The notes: a model not told the origin generated them from the sequence alone. A DNA stretch of 60,287 nucleotides from a bacterium UBP6_UBA1209 (GCA_002309575.1 DBXP01000044.1:1-60287), one strand, 5' to 3'. Shown: positions 9,001-15,661, counted from the stretch's first letter. Translations and numbers: made by a program.

Positions 9001-10453
9001 AAGTCAGTTTGGTTACTTTATTATTTCCTTTCTTGATGACGGTGTTCTTCGGTATTACGACATAAATACCGTTGTCGATGTAGTGCGAAATATCCTTTGA
9101 CATATCTGAAACATCGATCGTTCCGGTGATTGTCGCGAGAAGATAGAGGAAGTTGGAGGAATCTTCCGAGATCATTATCGGGTCGCCTCCTGCCGCGAGC
9201 ATGATCGGGTCGCCGCCTTCGTCGTTCCCCGCCATTATCGGATCTCCTCCCATGATTGGATCGCCGCCGCCGTAAACAAGTTTTGCGCGGACGATGTATT
9301 CGCCCGGATTTACTGAAGAAATTTTATGAATCGTATTTACTGCAGTCTGGTTCATAGCCGTCCAGAGGATCCTGAATCCGGGAGCCGCCTTCGTGCTTCC
9401 GCCTTCGATGGAAAGGGGGACCTCGTTGTTCGCCGGGTTGTTGGGGTCGATAACCACTTCATGCCTGTCTGCCGAAATTTTGAAGCCTTTGAAGAATTTC
9501 TGGAACTCGCGGTTTTCGCTCTTTTTGACATCAGCAGCGATCTTTTGCGCGAGTATCTGCGGATCATTTATATTAAGGTATGAAGAGAGGAGGTTGAGTC
9601 CGTTTTTTATGCCTGAAAGCTTTGTGTAATCAAGCTCGCCGAGCCATTCTCCTGTTCCGAGTTTTGCGTAAGCTCTGACTTTTGTCTCGCTTTTGCGGAT
9701 GTCGGAGCAGTTTTCATCAACGAGATATGCCGCGTTCGTGATCTCTGAAATATTCGCGACGTGGTCACTCATTCCCTTGAAACAGCTTGCGAAATCATTT
9801 GCCTTGACGCAGTAGCTCTTTGTTGCAGAAATGTCTGCGGTGAAGGAGTATTTTCCGGAGTTATCTGTGGTTGCCGAAGCGATCCTGGTCGTCCCGCTGC
9901 ATTCAAAAAGAGCGACTTCGATGCCTGAAACGCTGCCGGCGATTTGGTAGAGACCTGAGATCCTGTGGTTTTCCGTCACTTCGGGAGTGTCGTTATCAGG
10001 AGTCTCCGGAGTATCGCTATCGGGTGTCGGGACTTCGGTGTCAGCGTCTTCGTCGTTCTGATGAACTAGGTTATCAGAGTCGTTAGGATCGGTAGGGATG
10101 TCGGAATCCTCGTCTGGTTTTTCAGTGTTTCCGGGGTCTTTGATGCAGATGTTGTGATCTTTGTCACAGATCAGCCCTTCGTTGCAGGTCTTGTTCGGAT
10201 AGCACTCGCCGTAAAGCTCGCCCTGCTTTTTGCCGGGCTCCGAATCTTCGTCCGGTGTCGTTGGCTTGTCCGTGTCTTTGTCCGGTCTCTCCTCGTCCGG
10301 CGTCACGGTGTTTTCCGTGTCTTTGTCCGAAGTGGTAGTCTGCGTGGAGTCTTCGTCCGGGTAGTTGTAGACGTTCTCCTCTTTGCTGCCGCCGCAGGAG
10401 AGGGTGAAAGCCAATGCACAGAAAAGTGCAAAAACAACAAGAAATCTCTTCAT
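98..10453 (-). CDS. Giant modular surface lipoprotein with GGDPIM arrays, Cys repeats and seven DUF1566 modules
   Basis: This 3451-residue protein starts at an ATG preceded by GGAGG. A lipoprotein signal ends at Cys20 (TLSCGG). Next comes an Asp/Pro/Thr/Glu stalk to about residue 160, broken by a small Cys-rich segment near 80-105. Beta-sandwich-like domains follow at about 165-660, including a ZU5-like stretch (GPEGTTF, then a GHFSGF strand); they carry two GGDPIM arrays, at residues 396-427 and 524-631. A region with CGNG and CGDG Cys motifs lies near 1285-1390. DUF1566/Lcl modules (tryptophan-rich, with RLP and CVR motifs) lie near 1500-1770 (two), 2390-2680 (two), 2760-3060 (two) and 3290-3451 (one). 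Eight roughly 70-residue four-Cys repeats and several EGF-like Cys clusters separate them. A MAM- or CBM-like beta domain lies near 3120-3285. Adhesion or matrix binding is inferred from the architecture. The C-terminal third is clearly more AT-rich than the rest. No good promoter was found upstream, so read-through from recD is possible. Confidence 0.9.
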   Translation of the reverse strand: MKRFLVVFALFCALAFTLSCGGSKEENVYNYPDEDSTQTTTSDKDTENTVTPDEERPDKDTDKPTTPDEDSEPGKKQGELYGECYPNKTCNEGLICDKDHNICIKDPGNTEKPDEDSDIPTDPNDSDNLVHQNDEDADTEVPTPDSDTPETPDNDTPEVTENHRISGLYQIAGSVSGIEVALFECSGTTRIASATTDNSGKYSFTADISATKSYCVKANDFASCFKGMSDHVANISEITNAAYLVDENCSDIRKSETKVRAYAKLGTGEWLGELDYTKLSGIKNGLNLLSSYLNINDPQILAQKIAADVKKSENREFQKFFKGFKISADRHEVVIDPNNPANNEVPLSIEGGSTKAAPGFRILWTAMNQTAVNTIHKISSVNPGEYIVRAKLVYGGGDPIMGGDPIMAGNDEGGDPIMLAAGGDPIMISEDSSNFLYLLATITGTIDVSDMSKDISHYIDNGIYVVIPKNTVIKKGNNKVTKLTYSILSSGDGSQVSKIEFGPEGTTFDVDSLYFVYELGTVFGGDPIMLSATRSNSDGTSEVLQSAGGDPIMLEAGGDPIMFSAGGDPIMQIARSAGGDPIMQSAGGDPIMLSSGGDPIMYTAGGDPIMITSGGDPIMLGDPIMSGDPIMLGTSSSVMVAKTGHFSGFLLNSRSLPVSVSDLIGKWCSSYYYQDYSPLKFIRLGIETFKEEGEDKTDLLSYFDTASECAKLYELESDLYELFNKQIGFQRNINLIENLYYVSEFYNRMLAKRANGDVAAAKNGLELRSAIATLFTSTDAYNRSSTLSDMFDSSKIPMTYSGSTPADYSADAQKAVTGLNTIDSRYVLTKKDVMIFANYILTSSNGPGFSSVSSPLSPDKFVCAWFDPDTAPQNCNKVYTLNNAGRVALNGSEISLAEAEQIFAKFFMPMNSRLSEAEKFNLFRTYYLVLKYVGTIFGNDANVSGLNDKLLETAYRVFDGINKNKNAVSIVDTFDASAHTVQVLEDGSMKTTPYLNKLSALTDKISLKVAAPADVEKVLIKIEGHDYEKVFDNASFYYRPGETLMEKPIVLAPGELAEGLKPLKELLGSENVDELGDITGKMTVIVNSKVSGKTYSTQKTYEFLINEDNEGVESKPVPSDLSVFLADASGNPLQAASNPGIILNPGSRVLYPDEEGLINIENLAPAAYTINAFAEGYYTKTTNVYVPENSTLSVEIRLDEEISSSAGATLKVKVRINTAKHPDKVYISIYDENIDLVTKGEAVFAGGGYVDADFEIPSGRYTLLATGEEMYNYMEDITVYGGENTREITVVAMNACGNGIIDSGEECEAAGEIQAVRCGDIYPASMTPDNMTSCDPATCVYDRTNCGKRDLCGDGVIDPSEICDTKSRNCSDIPGFENARGVAPCDDCRKWVTEGNCTRTTESCGAKPANAVWNDGIGKFTQTHAGGTNWTPGDMEANYGLTASECLFSCLKGYKWNGNNCVEHPLSLGNICTGEIFCFNGTSELEECPAYGADFFGQDPQYAAAGFCTQKSLTPGTLDGNQIIVDDFTRLRWIRSASNAAMNWSDANDYCSHLNDTQSGSGMIWRLPAPEELLTIVNADEASPALDGSFNTNGGYSFWASQDARNNGNAWMLGENGELASVAKSAENFVLCVSKNQYDAPANRFETAAATVTDKESSLMWQREYVSSRTWREALSYCEEIETDNKYDWRLPNRNELASLIDFQKTSGAASALEGLPAHKFWTSTTSANAAGEAWTVDFATGSVVSAAKSEPKYVVCVRNTGECFGNDCADPCGMDPCGNIENSNGSCSVADGSFVCGCKQGFNWDHAKCMLTTTRYTACTGLPDNAHWNTVFGISQTLASNGNWKPSEVGKYNETPSSTECRFACNTNYYWDHDNEECVAETRVYTCQNKPENSEWNMGGYNKISQTWNGETEAFEPSERPVFSESSCRDRCCFTCQYNHDWNEEDYKCKPQTKEDVECTGLIDNAEWWYGRDKVDQEWKASTNRWVPTSEGIFRSDVAADEIGCFFKCSEHYNWNQGTETCSAEVKYNVDCVIPSQYEHAVISGTDAINQTWHPEAGEHGEFLPSNIATYSETAISGTCTFKCATHYNWNGQNCIPETKKHIHCTSNPLENAEWVVEYVDQVWNGQMFEPTEHESYFVEDAPNDNACAYKCKENYHRDGLQCKADQNYGVSCGNPPEHSEWWPNSDTVTQTWNGHYWYPPTDATFSLHVPESGTNGCFFKCSEHYAWNERTTSCEPETRTANCQIPSHAVSSGAATITQTWDPEAGDHGEYLPSNFATYSPTQNNDGCHFKCDATHFWDSEAEECTSPCDAADPCGEHSTGCTASSLTEYKCGCENGYFWSLGDKRCKSPLSIGNICTGQSKCYDIFNEMECPETGDFAGQDAQYRDKCTPQNFTVQTISGQEVVFDNNTGLMWQRTPSGETYSWEGAKTYCNNSYAGYTNWRLPTPHELISIVDYDIFNPALDANYFPNIPISDGQAMLWTNKEYPEDPNLAFALLPYFGRIYAGSKNDTSWSYAICVRGNERPRANLSSIITINAEDVVKDTTTGLMWQKEYAEEKTWMEALEYCENLTYAEYSDWRLPNTHELTSLLNFDKSSAPYSDFPDIPTTFFWSSSSYSRSLAWGTDFGRNNNDQVIPVNFKSKDSYGGIINNTYSVMCVRTDIICGENEFWDGTSCIPNPCDADSCDSSEHLICTPQSSDSYLCECEKGYFRKDSKCERYTHLGNICTGQKKCYDNDAEIPCPEEGEDFFGQDAQYRDKCAPRNFTVQTLEGRNVVLDNNTGLMWQQNPPNGTYTWDEARTYCSHLKNYAGYSDWRLPSPPEFLSIADIRSYPAFDKNYFPDILDQNIKFWTNMVESTSNSLRTYALCFSTDWMSSFYDKMTSDRIRVMCVRGDGLASSSFTQQEIDDKIVITDSATGLMWQKEQTTALTWQQSLEYCENSDYAGFTDWRVPNRNELASLFNPDKSTKPYSDFPDISNYDYSIQDYWSSSTRSSSDSSEYSSVINFGSFFNDFTSKNPPLDLLQYISVICVRSTINPCEPNPCGEHSTKECTALSFTQYECGCENGYFWNGTACVKPCDPNLCENDENSDGVCTTTSATTYSCGCNSGYVWKDSLCQTRTGWSFEDAGEDTSSGYISSVNNSASYHWSRMTASENGGIGAKRGSYAMCSDNYNVTSSTAEMRITVNMPKAAALSFYIKGTGENNDNTDWDTFNLYVDGTDNANLKLTSKGVNYNSGTTGWSNWTKQNISLTAGTHTLIFQYKKDGSNNKGTDRFCIDYLEYIDLPECSSSSGTPCFDSTTSFIWVYPRNNIADWEEREQMDKIWQDAFDYCENYSEGGFNDWHLPTIGELRTLIQNCPGVKTGGSCGVTDSSLSFQSLNNYEDCTCNDYDNPLEYNKLGDHFGNSLWSSSTVEDIEDEQWPWYMNLWLGYVNINYNSQGDEIDGSFYCVR
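8561..8884 (-). repeat. GGDPIM peptide-coding repeat, large array (11 copies)
   Basis: Eleven copies of an 18-base unit of the form GGCGGAGACCCGATCATG encode GGDPIM, or GDPIM in the last copies, at residues 524-631. Most are followed by three variable residues (LEA, FSA, QSA, LSS, YTA, ITS), giving a 27-base period. Third codon positions differ between copies (GGATCT, GGGTCG, GGGTCT on the plus strand), so the peptide is better conserved than the DNA. The array lies between two strands of a ZU5-like domain. Confidence 0.9.
9173..9268 (-). repeat. GGDPIM peptide-coding repeat, small array (4 copies)
   Basis: Four GGDPIM units occur at residues 396-427 of the giant lipoprotein. They lie about 100 residues before the larger array and between the beta-strand-like segments YIVRAKLVY and FLYLLATITG. 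The same motif at two places in one gene, each in a loop-like position, suggests in-frame insertion or copying of the unit. No copy was seen in any other protein of the window. Confidence 0.9.
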
Positions 10454-10560
10454 TTTAAACCTCCGGTTTTAGGTTCGCTCCGGCGCAAACCTTAGGGAAT
10501 TTAAGGAAGTTAGGAAGCCTAAGGTGTTTAGGGGGCGGCGCGAAAAAACAGCGAAAAAAC

Positions 10561-10588
10561 TTGACTTGGATTTTGGATTAGATATAAT
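10561..10588 (+). promoter_or_regulatory. Rightward sigma70-like promoter upstream of the heptanucleotide repeat
   Basis: TTGACT (10561-10566) and a perfect TATAAT (10583-10588) are separated by 16 bp. It faces away from the giant lipoprotein gene. Transcription would start near 10595, run through the 7-bp repeat into the small reading frame at 10714, and then run antisense to the 3' end of recD. Confidence 0.65.
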
Positions 10589-10597
10589 TAAACATCT

Positions 10598-10639
10598 ATT
10601 TCTGATTTCTGATTTCTGATTTCTGATTTCTGATTTCTG
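10598..10639. repeat. Six perfect tandem copies of ATTTCTG
   Basis: Six uninterrupted 7-base units fill 42 bases in the noncoding gap between recD and the giant lipoprotein gene. They begin about 10 bases after a strong rightward -10 box, so they would form the start of that transcript. A perfect heptanucleotide tract can change copy number by slippage. It is also 145-186 bases upstream of the lipoprotein start codon, on the other side. Confidence 0.95.
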
Positions 10640-10713
10640 ATAATTCTGTCCATTCCTCTGGAATCTCCGCTCGAAAAATCAAAAGCGGTCTATTCTATGG
10701 GAGGTGATAAAAA

Positions 10714-10776
10714 TTGCAAATAAATACGAATGATTTCCGAAATACCGCCGGAGGGCTTGCCGGGAAGCGGGTTTAA
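10714..10776 (+). CDS. Possible 20-codon peptide gene with a strong ribosome binding site
   Basis: A TTG start follows the near-perfect Shine-Dalgarno GGGAGGTGAT (10699-10708) by five bases. The frame runs for 20 codons to TAA and overlaps the last four bases of the convergent recD. A promoter with TATAAT lies about 130 bases upstream, and the region between holds the heptanucleotide repeat. The peptide has no recognisable motif: an N-terminal LQINTNDF segment, then a Gly/Ala-rich end. It could be a regulatory leader peptide, a small protein or chance. The promoter and ribosome site support it; the length and TTG start weaken it. The rest of the 10454-10772 gap holds nothing else I recognise. 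Confidence 0.35.
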   Translation: MQINTNDFRNTAGGLAGKRV

Positions 10777-12512
10777 GCCGGTCTTCCCTTCATCTCCAGG
10801 AGTTTTTTCAGACTGCTGCTGCGCTCGTTTTCGTTAGTTATTGATTTTTCGACAGCTTTTGCGGAGGCGTATATCGAAACGCTCTTTTTGGCTCTTGTGA
10901 CGGCAGTGTAGAGGATCTCTTTGGTCAGCATCGCCGAGGAGTTGAGGTCATCCGGCAGGAAGATCAGCACGGATATGAATTCGCTACCCTGACTTTTGTG
11001 GATCGTCATCGCATAGACGGTCTCGACTGCCCCGAGTTCGGAAATGGCAAAACCTTCGTCGCTGTGTCCTTGAAAGTAGGCTCTTTTCGTGCCGTTGCGT
11101 TCGAGAATGACGCCGCAGTCGCCGTTAAAAAGCCCGGTGCCGTAGTTGTTTTTCGTGACCATGACAGGGCGTCCGTTGTACCACGGATCCTTAGCCGCAT
11201 CGATCCCGAAAGCTTTCTCTGCCAGCTTGTTGATATCGGCAACGCTTTCGTTTGTTGTCGTGAGGATCTTGAAGCTGCCCAGCTTTTTGAGGATCCCGGC
11301 GGGAGAGTCGTCTTCAAAGAGAAACCCGTATTTTTCTTTAATAGTTTTAGTAAATTCTATTTCTCTATCCGACGGCTTGTGATCAGTGGCGATGTTCTTG
11401 AACAAGTCTGCATCGGCGGCTTTGACCGCCTCCGCGATTTCCTTGATAGCCGGGTCAAAGCGGTAAGACACGGTAAGTTCGGCGATATTCTTTTTGAAAA
11501 CGGTCGATTTCGAGGCGCAGATATCCGAAAGAACGTTGCCGACTGCCACGCTCGCCAGCTGATCCTTGTCTCCCAGAAGTATCAGCGAACTATTCCCGTC
11601 GATTGCGTCGAGAAGGGCGTTCATCATGGAGATGTCGACCATGCTGGCTTCGTCAACGATGATAAGGTCGGCAGACAACTTGTTGTTTTTGTTGAATAAA
11701 AATTCGCCGTGGCTCCAACCCAAAAGGCGGTGGAGAGAACATCCTTCAAGAGTGCCGGCCAGATCGAGGGTATCGTCGGATATCGGTTGCCCTGGCATTT
11801 TCCGCACGTTCGAGATGCAATTTTTGAGAGACTCGTTCATCCTCGAAGCCGCCTTTCCGGTGGGGGCTGCAAGAAGGATCTTCGCTTCAGGCTTGATCGA
11901 AAGCAGCGCAAGTATGATCTTTGAAATGATCGTCGTCTTTCCGGTGCCGGGCCCGCCTGTGATAATGGTCATCCTGTTTTTGACCGACAGCTCCGCCGCC
12001 CTTTTCTGCTCTTCGGAATCGCTGTCGAACAAGGTGTCGAAAACACTTGAAAATTTGTCAAATTCTGCTGAATGGGCGCTGCTTTCGGATGCGATGCGGC
12101 AAAGCTTTTCGGCAAGTATGTTTTCGTAATGCCAGTATTTGTAGAAGTAGTACCGGTCCATAAAAAAGACGATCGGCTTGAACTCATTGAAGGGATCAGT
12201 TGTGTATAAATCGGTGAATTTATTGAGCTCCTGGAAATCCTCCCATGCCGGCAGCAGAGAATCCGTGTCGAAAGAGAGCAAAAGATCTTTTGAGTAGTCT
12301 TTCAGCCCCTCCTTGAAGCGCTCGTAGGCCTGTTTTGTAAGACATGAGCTTCCCGCGCCGGCCTGCTGCGAAACAAGCGCCGCCAGAAGTTCAAGGTTCT
12401 CCCGGCTGCCGGGATCGCTGACATTAGTCTCTCCCGACAGGTATCCGGCGATCTGCAGATCTGTGGCCGAGATGACCCTTTTTTCATACAATTCTTTGAT
12501 TATACTAGCCAT
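10773..12512 (-). CDS. recD: RecD-type exonuclease V alpha subunit (5'-3' helicase)
   Basis: This 579-residue superfamily 1B helicase of the RecBCD type has Walker A GGPGTGKTT near residue 186, motif II VDEASMVD near 285, a GDKDQLASV motif, and C-terminal motifs around TIHKSQGSEF (near 500) and YTAVTRAKKS. The ATG at 12512 is preferred: it follows GAGG and overlaps the recB stop as ATGGCTAG, a typical coupled start. An upstream in-frame TTG at 12536 is less likely. RecD normally works with RecB and RecC in processing double-strand breaks in the cytoplasm. recC is not in this window, so the partner is unclear. Confidence 0.92.
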   Translation of the reverse strand: MASIIKELYEKRVISATDLQIAGYLSGETNVSDPGSRENLELLAALVSQQAGAGSSCLTKQAYERFKEGLKDYSKDLLLSFDTDSLLPAWEDFQELNKFTDLYTTDPFNEFKPIVFFMDRYYFYKYWHYENILAEKLCRIASESSAHSAEFDKFSSVFDTLFDSDSEEQKRAAELSVKNRMTIITGGPGTGKTTIISKIILALLSIKPEAKILLAAPTGKAASRMNESLKNCISNVRKMPGQPISDDTLDLAGTLEGCSLHRLLGWSHGEFLFNKNNKLSADLIIVDEASMVDISMMNALLDAIDGNSSLILLGDKDQLASVAVGNVLSDICASKSTVFKKNIAELTVSYRFDPAIKEIAEAVKAADADLFKNIATDHKPSDREIEFTKTIKEKYGFLFEDDSPAGILKKLGSFKILTTTNESVADINKLAEKAFGIDAAKDPWYNGRPVMVTKNNYGTGLFNGDCGVILERNGTKRAYFQGHSDEGFAISELGAVETVYAMTIHKSQGSEFISVLIFLPDDLNSSAMLTKEILYTAVTRAKKSVSIYASAKAVEKSITNENERSSSLKKLLEMKGRPA

Positions 12513-15500
12513 TTTCCTCTTTTTTGCTGCCTGCAAGAAGTCTCTGTATCGCCTTTATAGTTGCATGTTGCGGCCGGTACCGGTAGAGACCGGTCTCGCT
12601 TCCCGGCGAGTCGCTGACTCCGCGCAGAAAGATGTAGACGACCTCTCCGAAACTCTTTTCGTAGCTGTAGTCCGGATCCGCCTTTGAAAGGTATAGGTCA
12701 AGCGCGGCGAGGTAGAGGAAAAACTGAAGGAAATAGTTGTGGTTTTTCATCTCCGCTTCAAGTCCTTCCCTAGCGTAGTTGTCAAGCAAGTTGCCGGAAT
12801 CGTTGGACTTTGAGTCCAGATTGTTGGATTTCCAGTCAACAAGGTAGTATTTGCCGCCGGCCCTCAGAACAAGGTCGATGTAGCCTACGACGAAGCCATC
12901 GATCGAGTTTTTCAGGGGGGCGAGCTCCAGTTTTTCATTCTGCCGGATGATCGAGCAGAGCTTTGCGAGGTCCGCGCCTTCGACTCTGCAGTAAAATTCA
13001 CACTCCGAAAGGGTATCCCGTTCGCGGTTCAGCTGAGAGAGGGAAAAACCTCCGAAAACAGGCTTTTCGCATACGGTCTTCACGTTCGCCCTGACTGAAT
13101 CGAAAAGGGCGTCAAGGTCTTCACGGTTTTTAAAGATGGCGGGGTTTTTGTTCAGAAGCTCTCCGACAACGCGGTCTCTCTCTTCGTCGGATGCTCCGAA
13201 ATCGATTTTTTCAAAGATCGAGTGAAGCAGTGTCCCGGCATCGCGGCCGCTCGGGAAAATGAGCGTAACTGCCTCATTTGATTTGGTGTTTTTACTGTGC
13301 GGCTCATCCTTCCGCTCCTCCTGGTTTTTATCGTCGTCTGCCACGAAGGAGGATGTGCTTTCGTCCTTTTCGGCTGAGCTGGAGGCGCTGATCCCGGTGA
13401 AGCTGGAGATGCTCCGGCAGGGTACCCTTCTTCCCAGCTGCTCCTCTTCCCAGTCGAGAGTGAAGCTGCCGGATGGCGGGAGAGGAGTCGCCTGCGACAC
13501 TGTTCTGTAACGGATCGTCCCTTCGGACTGGTCGCAGAATCTCTTTATTTCATCCGATTTTACGATCTCATTGAGAAGAGTCTGCCTGCCGCGTGACGCG
13601 GTTTTTTGAAAGTAGAGCAGGGTGAGGAATTTGGCCCTTGTCGTGAGGACGTAGAGCAGCCGCATGTTTTCCGCGAGATCCTCCTTTTTGACGGCAGCCG
13701 AGACCTCGTTCGGCGACAAAGAGAGGTACTGACCGAAGTCTTCTTCGCTGTGGTAAAGCGCGAAACGGTCACTGCCGGTGCTTCCGGAAGTCATTATGTC
13801 AGGAGAAAAAACGATATTAAATTCAAGACCTTTGCTTGTGTGAAGAGTCAGGATCTTTACGGAGTCGCTGCTGTCGTTGTCAAGGCGCGAATCCTCGTCT
13901 TCATCCTCTGACACCCCGCCGGAGCAGAGCCTTTTGTGCAGATATCCGGCGACATCCTCGATAGGAGCGCGGTTTGTCGTCTCGTATCGGTTCAGAAGTT
14001 CGACGAGCTGACCGAGGTTGGTCAGTTTCTGGCGCTCCCCGCGGGCAAGCCTGTCTGAGATGTGGTCAGCACGGATGAGTTCCGAAAAGGCGGAAAAGAG
14101 CCCGTGCTCCCTCCAGTTTTCGCAAAAATCGTTGAAATCCCTGTTGGTCCCGGCATCGTCAGATGAGGATGCGCGGAAGATCGTGAGCTCTACGGCCTTT
14201 CTCTTTCTTCTGTCGTCGGGGTTTGCCGCCGCATCGAGAAGGATAAGGAGATCCTTCGCCTCGACCGTGTCGAAGATCACCTTTTTGCTTCTCAGGACAG
14301 AGGGGATCCCGTATTTTCCGAGCTCGTTTTTTATCTTTTCGGCGCTCTTGTTCGCCCGCACGATCACTGCGAAATCCGAATATTTTACCTGCCGCTCTGC
14401 GCCCTCTTCGATGATCCTGCACGGGGAATCCGGCCTGACCATCTCGCGGATCCTCGAGATCATGTCGGCAAAGATGGTTTTTTCCGCCTCTTTTTTTGTC
14501 AGAGACTTGCCGTTTTCCGGAGTGACGTCGCAGATCTCAATGCCGTATTCATCGCCGTTTTCCAGAACTAATTTGTCGGTCTTGTTGTGGTCTACAGACT
14601 GATATTCGAGCTGGCTTATCTGAAAGACGCCCTGCGGCGCGAAGAGCCGGTTTACCGCCTCGACTGCCTTTGCCGAGGAGCGGTAGTTTACGCCCATCTT
14701 GTATTTTTTCAGATCACGCTGGTTTTTCGAGACCTTGAGGTATGCATAAATGTCGGCATTACGGAAGGAGTATATCGACTGCTTGAGGTCGCCGATATAA
14801 AAGACTGTGTGGCCGGGATCATCGAAAAGACGGCTGAAAATTTCAGTCTGCACTGGATCTGTGTCCTGAAATTCATCAATGAAAACAAGCTTGTATTTTT
14901 CTCTGACTGCTTTTGCAAGAGCCTCTGCCGAGCCATCGTTTTTTGTCAGAGTTTCGTAAAGGATCGCGATCTGGTCGTCGAAACCGAGAAGCCCTCCTGA
15001 GCGGTAGCTTTGTACGGTTTTGTCAATAAATTCAAAGAAGTGTCTGAAAAAGAGCTCGGAAGCGTCCGGAGTCTCCGTCTGCCCGGAAGTCCTTAGTTTC
15101 AAAAGCGGATTCGCGAGATGCCTTTTTGCGATTTTTGTGAGCTCATCCACATTGAACCAATCCTTTTTAAATAGATCCGGGTAGTTGTTTGCGCTGTTTC
15201 TGAAAAAGTCTATCACGGCGCGCCGGGCGATCTCAGCGGAATCTCCCGTTTTTTCAAGATCGAAACTGCAGCCCGATTCGAAGGCGAAATCTTTGATCAT
15301 CTTCGAGCAGAAGCTGTGGATCGTCGATACCGATACCCTGTCGAAGTTGTCGATCGCCCTCTTCAGCCGCTCCGCCGCCCCGCTGTTTCCATTTTCTTTT
15401 TGAATATTTGCGAGCTTTTCTTTCAGGGACTTCAGGATCCTCTCGTTCAGCTCCTCTGTCGCCGCTTTTGTGAAGGTCACGACAAGGATCTTGTCGACGG

Positions 15501-15642
15501 GTACGCCTTCTCCTTCGATGACAGCCCTGGTGAAAAGTGCGGCGATGGAGTAGGTCTTGCCTGTCCCGGCGCTGGCTTCAACTAAATTTTTCCCTGAAAT
15601 TTCAACGGTTTCGACGTCAAAATCCTTAAAAATCTCCGACAT
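12505..15642 (-). CDS. recB: RecB-type exonuclease V beta subunit (3'-5' helicase and nuclease)
   Basis: This 1045-residue protein combines a UvrD-type superfamily 1A helicase with a C-terminal nuclease. Walker A EASAGTGKT lies near residues 22-30, and the motif II region DEFQDTDPVQ near 250. A ThTSKGLEF-like motif and a TTRAK motif follow. The RecB-family nuclease core YYLVDWKSNNL is near 929, followed by QFFLYLAAL. The ATG at 15642 (GGAG five bases upstream) is chosen over a TTG at 15657. It is shorter than E. coli RecB (about 1180). It overlaps recD by eight bases and lies 19 bases after a radical SAM gene. recC, usually next to recB, is absent from this locus. Confidence 0.93.
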   Translation of the reverse strand: MSEIFKDFDVETVEISGKNLVEASAGTGKTYSIAALFTRAVIEGEGVPVDKILVVTFTKAATEELNERILKSLKEKLANIQKENGNSGAAERLKRAIDNFDRVSVSTIHSFCSKMIKDFAFESGCSFDLEKTGDSAEIARRAVIDFFRNSANNYPDLFKKDWFNVDELTKIAKRHLANPLLKLRTSGQTETPDASELFFRHFFEFIDKTVQSYRSGGLLGFDDQIAILYETLTKNDGSAEALAKAVREKYKLVFIDEFQDTDPVQTEIFSRLFDDPGHTVFYIGDLKQSIYSFRNADIYAYLKVSKNQRDLKKYKMGVNYRSSAKAVEAVNRLFAPQGVFQISQLEYQSVDHNKTDKLVLENGDEYGIEICDVTPENGKSLTKKEAEKTIFADMISRIREMVRPDSPCRIIEEGAERQVKYSDFAVIVRANKSAEKIKNELGKYGIPSVLRSKKVIFDTVEAKDLLILLDAAANPDDRRKRKAVELTIFRASSSDDAGTNRDFNDFCENWREHGLFSAFSELIRADHISDRLARGERQKLTNLGQLVELLNRYETTNRAPIEDVAGYLHKRLCSGGVSEDEDEDSRLDNDSSDSVKILTLHTSKGLEFNIVFSPDIMTSGSTGSDRFALYHSEEDFGQYLSLSPNEVSAAVKKEDLAENMRLLYVLTTRAKFLTLLYFQKTASRGRQTLLNEIVKSDEIKRFCDQSEGTIRYRTVSQATPLPPSGSFTLDWEEEQLGRRVPCRSISSFTGISASSSAEKDESTSSFVADDDKNQEERKDEPHSKNTKSNEAVTLIFPSGRDAGTLLHSIFEKIDFGASDEERDRVVGELLNKNPAIFKNREDLDALFDSVRANVKTVCEKPVFGGFSLSQLNRERDTLSECEFYCRVEGADLAKLCSIIRQNEKLELAPLKNSIDGFVVGYIDLVLRAGGKYYLVDWKSNNLDSKSNDSGNLLDNYAREGLEAEMKNHNYFLQFFLYLAALDLYLSKADPDYSYEKSFGEVVYIFLRGVSDSPGSETGLYRYRPQHATIKAIQRLLAGSKKEENG

Positions 15643-15661
15643 GACACTCCGTAGCAAGGGT

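Noticed and set aside
10730..10837. Alternative 35-codon ATG frame overlapping the small TTG gene
   Set aside because: The strong ribosome site is about 20 bases from this ATG, too far, and most of the frame is antisense to recD.
12505..12536. TTG start for recD at 12536
   Set aside because: ATG 12512 has a ribosome site and the usual short overlap with the recB stop.
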